Assembly: GCA_947441205.1 (NCBI GenBank)
Contig: CANETM010000034.1
Location: 1-11,120 of the forward strand
DNA: 11,120 nt
Direction: 5' to 3'
DNA from: Bacteroidota bacterium
GTDB taxonomy: Bacteria; Bacteroidota; Bacteroidia; Chitinophagales; Chitinophagaceae
This document shows, piece after piece, positions 1 to 8,980 of the stretch. The stretch's first letter is position 1. The number at the start of each line of letters is the position of its first letter. A program made the translations under genes and the position numbers. The notes under the pieces were generated by a model. That model searched no databases and was not told the DNA's origin. It saw only the letters and a program-made list of their open reading frames with translations.

Positions 1-1139
1 GCTTTTTGTGCTACTATAGGAGCAATCGCTACACCCATACCACTCATGCGGACTGCACAAAATACATTGGGTTGCAATTCACGAATAATTGGCTTTTTGA
101 TTTCACCCATACCCATAGTGCCACTCCACCTTAATTCAATTTTCGGCTTTTTTGATCCTTTGGGTAATATACGCTTCATCATAAACTCCTCCAAGGTTTT
201 TTGAATAAGCTTGGATGTGTCTAATGAAGTTGTTTTTTCGTTTTTGAAATCTTTATTTCTAGCACCACCTAATAATAATCTATTTCCTAAATTTCGGAAG
301 TAATAGAAGCCTTCATCAAAATGAAAGGTTCCTTTGAATTTTAAATTAGGTATAGGTTCTGTTACAAATACTTGTCCTCTTGCAGGAACTACATCTAATT
401 CAGGCAATAATTGTTTTGCAAATCCATTGGTACAAATCAACAATTGCTTGGTTTCTAAATTAGCCTCTAAATTTGTTTTTATAGTTACCCCTTTTTTATG
501 AGACGCAAATTTTTTCACTTCGGTATTAAATAATATTTGCACTCCCTTTGCCTGCACTGCTTTTTGTAATGCCAATACTAATTTTGCTGAATTTAATTGC
601 CCTTCAAATGGACTAAATGCCAATGCATTTATTTTTTGAAAGCCTAATTTTTTTATTTGCTTGCTTTCATTGCTATAAATTGGCAAGAACTTCCCATTTT
701 TCTTTGGTGTTTTTAAAACTGGGGCTAGTACTTTATTCAAATATGCAATGTCGGCATCTAATTTGCTTATATCATACTCACCACCTTCTTCAAATAATTC
801 GTATCCCCCAAATTGGTCGTAATCAATTTCAGATTTGCTAAATACTTTTTGAATTCTTTGCAATCCATCATAACGCATTTTCACGGTTTCCAACATATTG
901 GATTCGCCCATTAATTGAACATCATACATTAATTCAGATACGCTACCAAAACAGCTAAATCCTGCATTACGCGTACTGGCACCTGAGGGTATCACACCTC
1001 GCTCAAGAATGGTAATATTTAACTTGGGGTTTTTATGGATCAATTCATATGCAGTCCATAAGCCAACAAACCCGCACCCAACAATCACAAGATCCTTTGG
1101 GGCAAAATAAGTGGACTGTTCCCATACAGAAATTGGCAT
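1..1139 (-). CDS. FAD-dependent oxidoreductase of the DAO (glycine/D-amino acid oxidase) family, 3' end cut by window
   Basis: An open frame runs from an ATG at 1137-1139 to the left edge with no stop (379 codons visible). Seen: the N-terminus carries a Rossmann dinucleotide motif, VIVGCGFVGLWTAYEL, at about residues 18-33, followed by an acidic strand end (ILER) and GASTRNAGFSCFGS, the usual FAD-contact segment of DAO-fold enzymes. The last visible residues contain RMSGMGVAIAP, which matches the C-terminal FAD-binding glycine motif, so probably only about ten to twenty residues are missing. Known of the family: these enzymes oxidise the C-N bond of amino acids or related amines, using FAD and oxygen or a quinone. 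No signal peptide is seen, so it is probably cytoplasmic. Substrate cannot be told from sequence. It is divergent from the lipoprotein gene across a 163-base gap. Confidence 0.9.
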   Translation of the reverse strand, partial: MPISVWEQSTYFAPKDLVIVGCGFVGLWTAYELIHKNPKLNITILERGVIPSGASTRNAGFSCFGSVSELMYDVQLMGESNMLETVKMRYDGLQRIQKVFSKSEIDYDQFGGYELFEEGGEYDISKLDADIAYLNKVLAPVLKTPKKNGKFLPIYSNESKQIKKLGFQKINALAFSPFEGQLNSAKLVLALQKAVQAKGVQILFNTEVKKFASHKKGVTIKTNLEANLETKQLLICTNGFAKQLLPELDVVPARGQVFVTEPIPNLKFKGTFHFDEGFYYFRNLGNRLLLGGARNKDFKNEKTTSLDTSKLIQKTLEEFMMKRILPKGSKKPKIELRWSGTMGMGEIKKPIIRELQPNVFCAVRMSGMGVAIAPIVAQK

Positions 1140-1302
1140 AATCAATAGTTTAGGCTACAAATATCAGTAATATGAACCTAATTGACTTAATTAACTATAT
1201 ATAATTTAAAATCATCTATAATTATTGTTTAACAAAATATCATAATCTTTTAATTATGTTAATCAAAAATTTTAACTAAATTGGTTGTAAAATTTTAACC
1301 AT
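1140..1302. other. AT-rich divergent intergenic region
   Basis: This 163-base gap separates the divergent oxidoreductase and lipoprotein genes, so it must hold both promoters. I see only imperfect matches to the Bacteroidota -7 element TAnnTTTG: GATATTTG on the minus strand (1158-1165) for the oxidoreductase and TAAATTGG (1277-1284) for the lipoprotein. Neither has a convincing -33 partner. No hairpin or RNA gene is evident. Confidence 0.4.
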
Positions 1303-2088
1303 ATGAAAAAAATTATGTTCGCTGGATTTGCATTTATTGCAATTTTAACTGCTTGTAATGAACCTGCTAAAACTGTATCGCAGGAAGGCGTTTACAAACT
1401 TGAAAAACAAGTTCTTACTGACGGTAAAACTGAGTATATTAAATCTTCTGCTAATGGAGATGTTCAGTATAAAGTATTTACAAGTGAAGGCTATTTTTAT
1501 ATCGGCATAGGTAAAGATTCATCTGCTGGATTTGGTACTGGCTCTTACAAACAAGAAGGAAATACAATTACAGAAACTAATATTTATAATAGTGGTTCAT
1601 TAGATACAGCATGGGATGCTAAATTAGAAATTACTAATAATGAAAAAGGATTTACACAAGTGATTCCTTCATTAATGGCAGGTGGTGTTAGTTATAAAGA
1701 CACTGAAGATTATACTAAAATTGAAGCTGCTGGAACAAGTGCTTTAGATGGTATTTGGGAACAAACAAAAACAATTGTAGTTACGGGTAAAGACACTGTT
1801 GATCAAACTTACAAAGAACATAAAGTTTACAGTGCTGGTCATTTTATGTGGGCTACCAGAGTAACTGATACGGTTACTAAAAAAACAAATAATTATGTTG
1901 GACACGGCACATTTACTTTGAACAATGAGGCATTAACTGAAAACTTAGATTTATCTAATGTAACTGGAGCTGTTCGCCAATATGACATTAAAATTAAATT
2001 TAATGGCGCTGATGAATTTACGCAAGAAACTGCTGACACAGTAGCTAAATCAGTAGGATTCAAAACCTATAAGCGTATTAAGAAATAA
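1303..2088 (+). CDS. Lipoprotein with two tandem lipocalin-like domains, function unknown
   Basis: The product is 261 residues. Seen: a lysine-started hydrophobic leader ending in the lipobox LTAC, with C18 as the predicted lipidated residue, so the mature protein should be membrane-anchored. The rest divides into two similar halves, about 28-140 and 148-261. Each opens with an aromatic start (GVYKLEKQ / GIWEQTKT), then a lysine-rich KVF or KVY strand, a G-x-F/Y-x strand, a glycine-led strand (GTGSYKQEGNTITE / GHGTFTLNNEALTE) and an ending with a YK or KTYK strand. This pattern suggests a duplicated small beta-barrel of the lipocalin-like sort common in Bacteroidota lipoproteins; that fold is inferred. 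No catalytic motif is seen. The gene stands alone, with a strong terminator 28 bases after its stop. Confidence 0.85.
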   Translation: MKKIMFAGFAFIAILTACNEPAKTVSQEGVYKLEKQVLTDGKTEYIKSSANGDVQYKVFTSEGYFYIGIGKDSSAGFGTGSYKQEGNTITETNIYNSGSLDTAWDAKLEITNNEKGFTQVIPSLMAGGVSYKDTEDYTKIEAAGTSALDGIWEQTKTIVVTGKDTVDQTYKEHKVYSAGHFMWATRVTDTVTKKTNNYVGHGTFTLNNEALTENLDLSNVTGAVRQYDIKIKFNGADEFTQETADTVAKSVGFKTYKRIKK

Positions 2089-2115
2089 TTTATTTCTTTT
2101 TAATTTATAATTGAA

Positions 2116-2148
2116 GAGGCCATTCTAAATGAATGGCCTCTTTTTTTT
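2116..2148 (+). terminator. Rho-independent terminator after the lipoprotein gene
   Basis: A perfect 10-bp stem (GAGGCCATTC at 2116-2125 with GAATGGCCTC at 2131-2140) closes a 5-base loop and is followed by eight T (2141-2148). It lies 28 bases past the lipoprotein stop and separates it from the ThuA gene. Confidence 0.92.
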
Positions 2149-2249
2149 GGTTTCAACCTCAACATAGATTATAAAATCTTTTTTCCGAATACAATTCATT
2201 TAACACTATTGACTTTAGACCTAAAAGCAGGAAAGCAAACATAAATTGC

Positions 2250-2280
2250 TTGAAACTATGTAATGAATTCCTTACATTTA
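2250..2280 (+). promoter_or_regulatory. Candidate promoter for the ThuA gene
   Basis: TTG at 2250-2252 is followed after exactly 20 bases by TACATTTA at 2273-2280, one mismatch from the Bacteroidota -7 consensus TAnnTTTG. It lies downstream of the lipoprotein terminator and would give a very short leader before the ATG at 2298. In a genome this AT-rich a one-mismatch hit is weak evidence. Confidence 0.3.
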
Positions 2281-2297
2281 ACATACAATTGTTTGCT

Positions 2298-3077
2298 ATG
2301 AAAAATGTATCAAAATTATGGCTAGTATGTTTATTAACGATTAGCACCTCCTTTTCAGTATTCGCACAAAATCAATTTAAAGCCTTGTTGGTAACTACAA
2401 CAAGAGGGTGGCATCATGAGTCTATTCACGCGGGCGTGTTAGCGATAAAACAGCTAGGTATTAAGCATCATTTTCAAGTTGATTTATTAGAAGACAATTA
2501 TGGCTTTACCGATAACAAATTAGCTAACTATCAAGTGGTGATATTTTTAAATACCACAGGAGATATATTCAATGAGCAGGAGCAAAAAGTTATGGAAAGA
2601 TTTATTCAATCAGGAAAAGGTTATATGGGCATTCATAGTGCGTCGGACACTGAATATGATTGGGCTTGGTATACTAAACTAGTAGGAAGAATGTTTGTTA
2701 TTCATCCTGCCATACAAAGCGCAAGACTTACTATTTTAGACAATAGCTTCCCAGGATTAGAAGGGTTTGCGAATAATAAACAATGGACAGATGAATGGTA
2801 TGAATTTGGTCCTGATAAAATAGATGGGTTAAAAACAATTTTATCAGTTGATGAGAAATCATATAATCCAGTTGCCAATTGGGAGGCAAATCCAAATAGA
2901 GATGAAGTAAAGGGCAAGGGGATGGGTCCTTTCCACCCAATTGCTTGGTACCATAATTATGACGGAGGGCGCGCCTTTTATACCAATCTTGGACATGTGC
3001 CTGCTGATTTTACAGATCCTGCTTATTTAAGCCATATTGCGGCGGGTATCATTTGGGCGGGTACTGGAAAAAAATAA
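2298..3077 (+). CDS. Secreted ThuA-domain protein (trehalose utilisation family)
   Basis: The 259-residue product starts at the ATG at 2298, because this start gives a clean signal peptide ending in SVFAQ (residues 20-24). The in-frame ATG at 2250 would put charged and polar residues in front of it. Seen: an FKALLVTTTRGWHHES strand and turn near residues 27-42, VIFLNTTGDIF near 81-91, a GYMGIHSASDTEYDW segment near 108-122, HP at 136-137, DEWYEF at 165-170 and a C-terminal HPIAWYHNYDGGRAFY block near 213-228. These are hallmarks of the ThuA family (class I glutamine-amidotransferase-like fold). Known of the family: secreted members often sit with sugar-catabolism genes, but their reaction is poorly defined. 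No glutaminase-type Cys is seen. It faces the operon tail to tail and may act with it in the periplasm; that link is inferred. Confidence 0.9.
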   Translation: MKNVSKLWLVCLLTISTSFSVFAQNQFKALLVTTTRGWHHESIHAGVLAIKQLGIKHHFQVDLLEDNYGFTDNKLANYQVVIFLNTTGDIFNEQEQKVMERFIQSGKGYMGIHSASDTEYDWAWYTKLVGRMFVIHPAIQSARLTILDNSFPGLEGFANNKQWTDEWYEFGPDKIDGLKTILSVDEKSYNPVANWEANPNRDEVKGKGMGPFHPIAWYHNYDGGRAFYTNLGHVPADFTDPAYLSHIAAGIIWAGTGKK

Positions 3078-3087
3078 TAGTAGCTGC

Positions 3088-5205
3088 TTAATTAAAAAAT
3101 ACTTCGTCTACAAATACCCATGCAGGCGTTCCCTTTCCAGGATGCCATTGTGGAAGTTGTTTTAAGTTGCGTAAAGTGAACTTATAGAATTTATAATTTT
3201 TCCCTTTAGGAACTTTTAGTTTGAAAGCTTGTGTTTGATTGATATTAGTCTCCTTTGAATATGCTTTTGTAATGTTGGTAAAGTCGACATTTTGGATTTG
3301 TTTATATTGCTTACCGTCCTCACTAGCTTCCATTTGAATAGTTTGAATTGGAAATATATAACTACCTGTATTTATTAAAGTATTAAATATGACTTCATTT
3401 AATGAGGTTGCTTCATTAAATCGCATGACAAATTCCATATTCGTTTTCATATAGCCCAACCATTTACCATTTCCAAAATTTACATCCCCTAATTCGTGAT
3501 CAATAATGGTTTGTCCTCCGCTTCCAATGTATTTAGAATCAGGCTGTGTGATAAGCGTAATATTATCAGGATTCAATTCAGACTTATAAAAAGATTTTTG
3601 AATCACATCACTAGCAATCCACCCTTTTTTAAATACCTTGGTTTTTAAGGTAGTATTAGTATTGAGTACAATTGGTTTAGAATAGGTTGGGCTAGTGATA
3701 CTATCTGGTTCGGTATCGTCCAAAGTATATTTAATAGTAACTCCTTTTAAAAAGTGTTTGAGGGGTACATTAATATGATCGATAATAATGGTACTATCTT
3801 GTTCAATAATGGGCTTATTTAATTTCAAAATCGCAGCCTCTAAATTATCGCCTACAACTATTTCAACAGCAGGATATTTACTTGCAACAGGTGCAATGTC
3901 ATTTTGTTTTAATCCATTAACCCACAGTTGCACTTTTTTGATATTACTTCCTTTTAAAAGGACTTGTAATTGATTAGCATTAATGGGCATACCCACTAAA
4001 GAAATGGATTGTAATTTTTTTAGCGTATTGAGTGCTAGTATATCTTGTAAGTTAAGTTTGGTAAAATTCAGGTTGAGTTTTTCTAAATTGCTGAATGTTG
4101 CAATAATTTCAATATCCTTTTTGTTTAAAGGAATGTTTTGCATATTGAGGGTTGCAATTTGATCCTTTATTTCCTCGAGTTTCTCTAAGTAGGTTGTTTT
4201 GTAAAATGCTCCCTGAAAAAAGTTTACATTTATTTTATCACCTCCGTGGTAATTGTACTGCACGGATACATAATTATTATTAAATGGGGCTAAGTCAGCC
4301 TGCTCCTTATTATTTGCAATAACAGGTGTTATGTATTGAGTCGCTAAAATATAAAGGCTGTCGGTTTTGCTCAATGCTTTCAGGGCTTTATTTAAATCAC
4401 CACCTAACTGCATCCACTTTGTTAAAATAGCCAACTCTTCCTTGGTTAATTGCTTTTTATCAGTTGGAGGCATATGTTTTTCATCAGCCATTGGTAAATG
4501 AATTCTGTCCGTAATTTGGTCCTTATTTTTTCCACCCTTTTTAATTAATTCAATACTTGTTAATTGTAAATCACCTTTTATTTTATCGCCTCCATGGCAA
4601 GTAACGCACTTATTTAATAATATGGGTTGTACTGCTTTTTCATAGACCGTTAATAAAGAATCAGGTTTATTACTATCAACAGCTTTAATTGCTGTTGGCA
4701 TTGACAAGGCTTCTTTGCCATGGGTTAGTTGTCCTCCTTTATGCGTGAAAAATATAATGGTAACAAAATAAATAACTGCAACTAATTGACGAAGTAATTT
4801 ATTGGACGCAAAGGTATTTTTATGAATCAATACGATCATCCAAGCAATTAGGGAAATGCTTAGACCTCCCCATTGGTGTATCGTTAATAGCGACTTATCA
4901 TAATTACCTCCAACAGATATAAATATGCCCAACAGTGCAACGATGGATGCAAGTAATGCGTTTATGCCAAATAAATATTTTTCAATTTCTTCACTAATGG
5001 TTGGTTTAAAATTCAGTAATAAATAAATGCTTACAAAAATGCCAAGCACAATAGGGAAGTGAAGTATTACTGGATGCCAATTACCGAGCCAGGAAAGCAT
5101 TTTTCCTAAATCCAATTGATTACTGAAAATACATAGTAAAATCAAGCAAGGATTAATAACCCATAATAGGTTTTCAATAATAGTGATTGGATTTATTTTC
5201 TTCAT
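3088..5205 (-). CDS. Membrane-anchored planctomycete-type cytochrome c: DUF2231, PSC1, LRR-like, chitobiase-C-like and discoidin-like regions
   Basis: The 705-residue product is the last gene of the operon, starting 1 base after the DUF1501 stop. Seen, in order: about five hydrophobic segments (near 11-28, 44-64, 80-98, 109-127, 139-154), the second carrying HPVILHFPIVLG as in DUF2231 membrane domains; a c-type heme motif CVTCH at 200-204 followed by HMPP at 244-247, where M245 could be the axial ligand, as in PSC1 domains; a leucine-rich stretch (about 340-430) with repeats such as LEKLNLNFTKLNL; a chitobiase/beta-hexosaminidase C-terminal-like Ig module (about 478-540, with YTLDDTEP and a closing SFY); and a C-terminal beta-rich region (about 555-705) like an F5/8C carbohydrate-binding module. 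Heme and binding modules should face the periplasm. Its role is probably electron transfer coupled to substrate or surface binding; the substrate is unknown. Confidence 0.85.
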   Translation of the reverse strand: MKKINPITIIENLLWVINPCLILLCIFSNQLDLGKMLSWLGNWHPVILHFPIVLGIFVSIYLLLNFKPTISEEIEKYLFGINALLASIVALLGIFISVGGNYDKSLLTIHQWGGLSISLIAWMIVLIHKNTFASNKLLRQLVAVIYFVTIIFFTHKGGQLTHGKEALSMPTAIKAVDSNKPDSLLTVYEKAVQPILLNKCVTCHGGDKIKGDLQLTSIELIKKGGKNKDQITDRIHLPMADEKHMPPTDKKQLTKEELAILTKWMQLGGDLNKALKALSKTDSLYILATQYITPVIANNKEQADLAPFNNNYVSVQYNYHGGDKINVNFFQGAFYKTTYLEKLEEIKDQIATLNMQNIPLNKKDIEIIATFSNLEKLNLNFTKLNLQDILALNTLKKLQSISLVGMPINANQLQVLLKGSNIKKVQLWVNGLKQNDIAPVASKYPAVEIVVGDNLEAAILKLNKPIIEQDSTIIIDHINVPLKHFLKGVTIKYTLDDTEPDSITSPTYSKPIVLNTNTTLKTKVFKKGWIASDVIQKSFYKSELNPDNITLITQPDSKYIGSGGQTIIDHELGDVNFGNGKWLGYMKTNMEFVMRFNEATSLNEVIFNTLINTGSYIFPIQTIQMEASEDGKQYKQIQNVDFTNITKAYSKETNINQTQAFKLKVPKGKNYKFYKFTLRNLKQLPQWHPGKGTPAWVFVDEVFFN

Positions 5206-5206
5206 C

Positions 5207-6652
5207 CTAGCTTATAATTTCTTTTACCACATTACCTGCCACGTCCGTTAATCTATAGCGTCGTCCTAAATGTTTGAAAGTGAATTTTTCATGATCAACA
5301 CCCATCAAATGCATTACGGTTGCATGAAAATCATGCACGTGCACAGGAAGTGTATTAATATTATATCCAAAGTCATCGGTCTCTCCATATACACCCGGCT
5401 TAACGCCACCACCTGCCATCCAAATCGTAAAGCAGCGTGGATGATGATCACGACCATAATTGTCTTTTGTTAAAGCACCTTGACAATAATTGGTTCTTCC
5501 AAATTCACCTCCCCATATAACAAGTGTTTCATCCAATAAACCTCTTTGTTTTAAATCCTTAATCAGCGCTGCGGATGGTTGATCCACATCCTTACATTGT
5601 CCCACTAACTCATCCGGTAAATTATTATGTCCATCCCATCCTTGATGATATAATTGAACAAATCTTACACCACTCTCTGATAATTTACGTGCTAATAAAC
5701 AGTTGGCTGCATAAGTGCCTGGCAGTATACATTCTGGTCCATACATTTTTATAATGGATTCAGGTTCATTTTGCAAGGAGGTTACTTCAGGTACTTCCAT
5801 TTGCATTCGATACGCTAATTCGTATTGTTGAATTTTGGTAACAATTTCGGGATCTCCGATTTCTTTATAGGATTGTTCATTTAAGTCTGCGATTTCATCG
5901 AGCATTTTTCTTTTTTCACCTCGGTCGATAAATTCAGGATCACTTAAATATTTCACCGGCTCATCGCCACTACTAAATTGCACCCCTTGGTGTATAGAAT
6001 CTAAAAATCCATTAGACCATAATTTTGAATATACCCCTTGACCATTTCCTTTTCCCTTACTCAATAAAACAGTAAATGCAGGCAAGTTTTTATTTTCACT
6101 ACCTAAGCCATAACTAATCCAGGAGCCCATGCTAGGACGGTTTCCAACTTGTGCGCCTGTTTGAAAAAAAGTAAGTGCAGGGTCGTGATTGATAGCTTCT
6201 GTATATAAGGAACGTATAATGCAAAGCTCGTCACTGATGCTTGCTATATGTGGAATGGTTTCACTGAAATAAGCACCTGTATTTTTATTTTGTGTGAAAT
6301 TAAATCTAGTACCCGCTAAAGGAAATTTAGTTTGATTCGCTGTCATACCCGTTAAACGTTGACCTTGTCTTATGCTTTCAGGTAAATCCTGCCCATGCAT
6401 TTGTTGTAACATGGGTTTGTAGTCAAATAAGTCCAGTTGTGATGGTGCACCATTTTGGAATAAATAAATAACACGTTTTGCTTTAGGTGCAAAATGAGGA
6501 AGTACATTATTAAATAGGTCTTCTTCATTTTTTGCATCAAAAATTCCTGGAATCATTAAGGAGCCTAGTGCCATACCTCCTAACCCTAAACTAAGCTTAG
6601 ATAAAAACTTACGCCTATTTTGATTCAACCCATGTTCAATAAACTCATTCAT
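5207..6652 (-). CDS. DUF1501 family protein, Tat-exported, sulfatase/alkaline-phosphatase-like fold
   Basis: The 481-residue product begins at an ATG 4 bases after the cytochrome gene and ends 1 base before the next start. Seen: a twin-arginine signal (NRRKFLSK, R13-R14) and hydrophobic stretch to about residue 36; a GAPSQLDLFD block at 68-77; NHDPA at 155-159; YHQGWDGHNN at 335-344; WGGEFGRT at 380-387; and GRDHHP at 400-405. These His/Asp clusters are the hallmarks of DUF1501, whose fold belongs to the sulfatase/alkaline phosphatase superfamily, with the clusters at the expected metal-site positions. Known: DUF1501 genes almost always pair with PSC1-DUF1549-DUF1553 genes, as here. No sulfatase C-x-P-S-R motif is present, so sulfatase activity should not be assumed. 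Tat export fits folding with a bound cofactor or metal before transport. Its reaction is unknown. Confidence 0.92.
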   Translation of the reverse strand: MNEFIEHGLNQNRRKFLSKLSLGLGGMALGSLMIPGIFDAKNEEDLFNNVLPHFAPKAKRVIYLFQNGAPSQLDLFDYKPMLQQMHGQDLPESIRQGQRLTGMTANQTKFPLAGTRFNFTQNKNTGAYFSETIPHIASISDELCIIRSLYTEAINHDPALTFFQTGAQVGNRPSMGSWISYGLGSENKNLPAFTVLLSKGKGNGQGVYSKLWSNGFLDSIHQGVQFSSGDEPVKYLSDPEFIDRGEKRKMLDEIADLNEQSYKEIGDPEIVTKIQQYELAYRMQMEVPEVTSLQNEPESIIKMYGPECILPGTYAANCLLARKLSESGVRFVQLYHQGWDGHNNLPDELVGQCKDVDQPSAALIKDLKQRGLLDETLVIWGGEFGRTNYCQGALTKDNYGRDHHPRCFTIWMAGGGVKPGVYGETDDFGYNINTLPVHVHDFHATVMHLMGVDHEKFTFKHLGRRYRLTDVAGNVVKEIIS

Positions 6653-6656
6653 GGCA

Positions 6657-8978
6657 CTATGATTTAGTAATGGTTTCGTCTAGGTTATACAATAACAAAC
6701 ATATTTTCATAAGTGCAGCAACCTCAGGCTCGTTTTTCATTTTTAATTGATTATTAAATTCGCCTGTTGTGATTGTCTTTTTAATTAATAATTTATTTGC
6801 TTTATAATATGCTTCCTGATTTTCGAAATATTTAATGAGTTTGTTCGCTTCTGAGGATTTTGGTTGTCGAACAAGAACTATTTCAAATGCCTTTTTTATT
6901 TTTTCCTCAACACTTAAATTTTCAGCACTTAATTTTTGTGCTAATACCCTTGACGCTTCCAATACGGTTGGATCATTCAACATATTTAATGCTTGTAATG
7001 GCGTATTGGTCGTTGAACGTTTTGCTTCGCATTGATCACGATTACTTGCATCAAATAACATCATACTTGGTGGCGGTGCCGTTAACTTAATAAATGTATA
7101 CATGCCGCGTCGATATAATGCCTCGCCATGATCCTGTTTATAGGCAGCTAGTTGTCCACGACCTGAAGTGGTGCTTTCCCAAACCCCTTTTGGTTGATAG
7201 GGTTTTACACTTGGCCCTCCAATGCTGGTATTTAATAATCCGCTGGTGCTTAAAATCCAGTCTCTAATAAATTCGGCTTTTAAGCGAATACGAGATGATC
7301 TTGCATAGTAATTATTTTCAGAATCTTTTTCCAAATGCTTTTTACTTATTACAGATGATTGCATATAAGTGGCGCTACTCATAATTTTCTTCACTAAATA
7401 TTTTATATCCCATTGGTGCTCCATAAAATCAACAGCTAACCAATCTAATAATTCGGAATGTGTAGGAAGCTCACCTTGCAATCCAAAGTCACCCGATGTT
7501 TTTACCAAGCCCTTGCCAAAAATATCTTGCCATATAAAATTCACAAAGACCCTTGCTGTTAATGGATTTTTTTTATTGACTGTCCACTTTGCAAGTCCCA
7601 AGCGGTTGCGTTCATATTTAGTGGTGTCAAATGGCATGATGGCTTCAATAGCAGCTGGCTTCACCAAAGTACTTGGCGCATCATACCTGCCACGACTTAA
7701 TAAATAGGTTGGTCGAACAGTATCACCCATCACGGACACTTCCATTTTGCCGGTATCCTTGGTATTTAAATATGCGAATATGTTTTTTCTATCCTCAGCA
7801 GTAATATAAAGCTTTGGTGTTTTTGCAGGCGTTGAAATACTCACATCACCTTCGTATCCTTTTTCTTTGCTAATATTAAAAAACGCATATAGTTGATAAT
7901 AATCCTTTGCACTGAATGGATCGTATTTGTGATCATGACACTGCGCACATTCAATAGTTACCCCTAATATTGCTTTTCCGTAAGTTCTTGTTTTGTCAAT
8001 GTTATTTGTTACGCGATATTCTTCCTCAATGACACCACCTTCCTCGGTGTATTTATGATTCCGCCAAAATGCAGTTGCTAAAATGGTTTCTTTATTATTG
8101 TTGGGCATTAAGTCTCCCGCAATTTGTTGCATTAAAAATTCATCATAATGCATGTTTTTATTGAATGCTTTAATCACCCAATCACGCCAAGGCCACTGTG
8201 TTCTGATATTGTCGTCCTGATAGCCATAGGAATCAGCATACCTGGCCAAGTCCAACCAAAGCAGGGACATTTTTTCACCATAGGCAGGCTTACGCATGAG
8301 TTGATCCATTAATTGACTATACCAATTGCTCGTATTGTTATTACGCCAGTTTTGTAAATCGGCATAGGATGGAGGAAGTCCTGTTAAATCAATGAAGGCT
8401 CTTTTTATTAAGTTTTCTTTTTCAGCTATTTGATTAGGGGATAAATTTTTCTCTTCAATTTTTTCTGCTATGAAATAGTCAATTTCATTTTTTACCCAAT
8501 CATCATTTTCTATTTTTGGTAATACCGTTTTTATAGGTGCTACAAATGACCAATGCTTTTCATATTTTGCTCCTTCCTTAATCCATCGCTTAAAAATATT
8601 AATTTCTTCGGGCGTTAATTTAGCTAAATGACTTTCCGGTTGTGGCATGATTACATTTGGATCGGTTGATTCAATTCTTCTAATCAATTCACTTTTTTCG
8701 GGACTGCCCGGTACGATTGCATAATGGCCTTTATTTTTTGTTAATTCAGCTAATGCAGTTTCAGGTTTATCTAAACGCAGGCCTGCTTTCATTTTGGTTA
8801 CATCGGGCCCATGACATGAAAAACATTTATCTGATAAAATAGGCCTGATGTCATGATTATAAGAAATTGGTTTTTCTTCCTTTGTGTTATTCAAAAATAC
8901 AAAACCGCTTACGCCTGCCACAAGTGCGGCAATGATAATAAGTACAAAACTTAGTTTATATTTTTTAAAGAAAATCAA
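6657..8978 (-). CDS. PSC1-DUF1549-DUF1553 cytochrome c protein, likely TTG start
   Basis: The 773-residue product has one N-terminal membrane segment (about 9-29), then a PSC1 cytochrome domain with CFSCH at 52-56 and a possible axial Met in IMPQP (M111). DUF1549 follows (about 160-370), with LTGLPPS, WLDLARYADSYGY and a second heme-type motif CAQCHDHKYDPF beginning at C344. DUF1553 follows (about 460-725), with NPLTARVFVNFIW, a TSGDFG block and NTPLQALNMLNDP. The start is read as TTG at 8976-8978: the first in-frame ATG would be residue 63, past the first heme motif, and no ATG occurs upstream before the in-frame stop at 8997-8999. TTG yields a sensible membrane anchor 2 bases after the NHL stop. 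It is shorter than many relatives, with no large inserted lectin-like domain. It is probably a periplasmic di-heme partner of the DUF1501 protein. Confidence 0.92.
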   Translation of the reverse strand: MIFFKKYKLSFVLIIIAALVAGVSGFVFLNNTKEEKPISYNHDIRPILSDKCFSCHGPDVTKMKAGLRLDKPETALAELTKNKGHYAIVPGSPEKSELIRRIESTDPNVIMPQPESHLAKLTPEEINIFKRWIKEGAKYEKHWSFVAPIKTVLPKIENDDWVKNEIDYFIAEKIEEKNLSPNQIAEKENLIKRAFIDLTGLPPSYADLQNWRNNNTSNWYSQLMDQLMRKPAYGEKMSLLWLDLARYADSYGYQDDNIRTQWPWRDWVIKAFNKNMHYDEFLMQQIAGDLMPNNNKETILATAFWRNHKYTEEGGVIEEEYRVTNNIDKTRTYGKAILGVTIECAQCHDHKYDPFSAKDYYQLYAFFNISKEKGYEGDVSISTPAKTPKLYITAEDRKNIFAYLNTKDTGKMEVSVMGDTVRPTYLLSRGRYDAPSTLVKPAAIEAIMPFDTTKYERNRLGLAKWTVNKKNPLTARVFVNFIWQDIFGKGLVKTSGDFGLQGELPTHSELLDWLAVDFMEHQWDIKYLVKKIMSSATYMQSSVISKKHLEKDSENNYYARSSRIRLKAEFIRDWILSTSGLLNTSIGGPSVKPYQPKGVWESTTSGRGQLAAYKQDHGEALYRRGMYTFIKLTAPPPSMMLFDASNRDQCEAKRSTTNTPLQALNMLNDPTVLEASRVLAQKLSAENLSVEEKIKKAFEIVLVRQPKSSEANKLIKYFENQEAYYKANKLLIKKTITTGEFNNQLKMKNEPEVAALMKICLLLYNLDETITKS

Positions 8979-8980
8979 AC

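Noticed and set aside
617..841. 74-residue plus-strand ORF
   Set aside because: It is antisense to the well-supported FAD oxidoreductase and has no independent coding evidence.
2250..2297. Upstream in-frame ATG for the ThuA gene
   Set aside because: It would add 16 residues before a clean signal peptide, and a candidate promoter overlaps it.
5207..6652. Calling the DUF1501 protein a sulfatase
   Set aside because: It has the superfamily fold hallmarks but no C/S-x-P-S-R nucleophile motif, so the activity is not supported.
7369..7707. 112-residue plus-strand ORF
   Set aside because: It is antisense to the DUF1553 domain and shows no recognisable domain.
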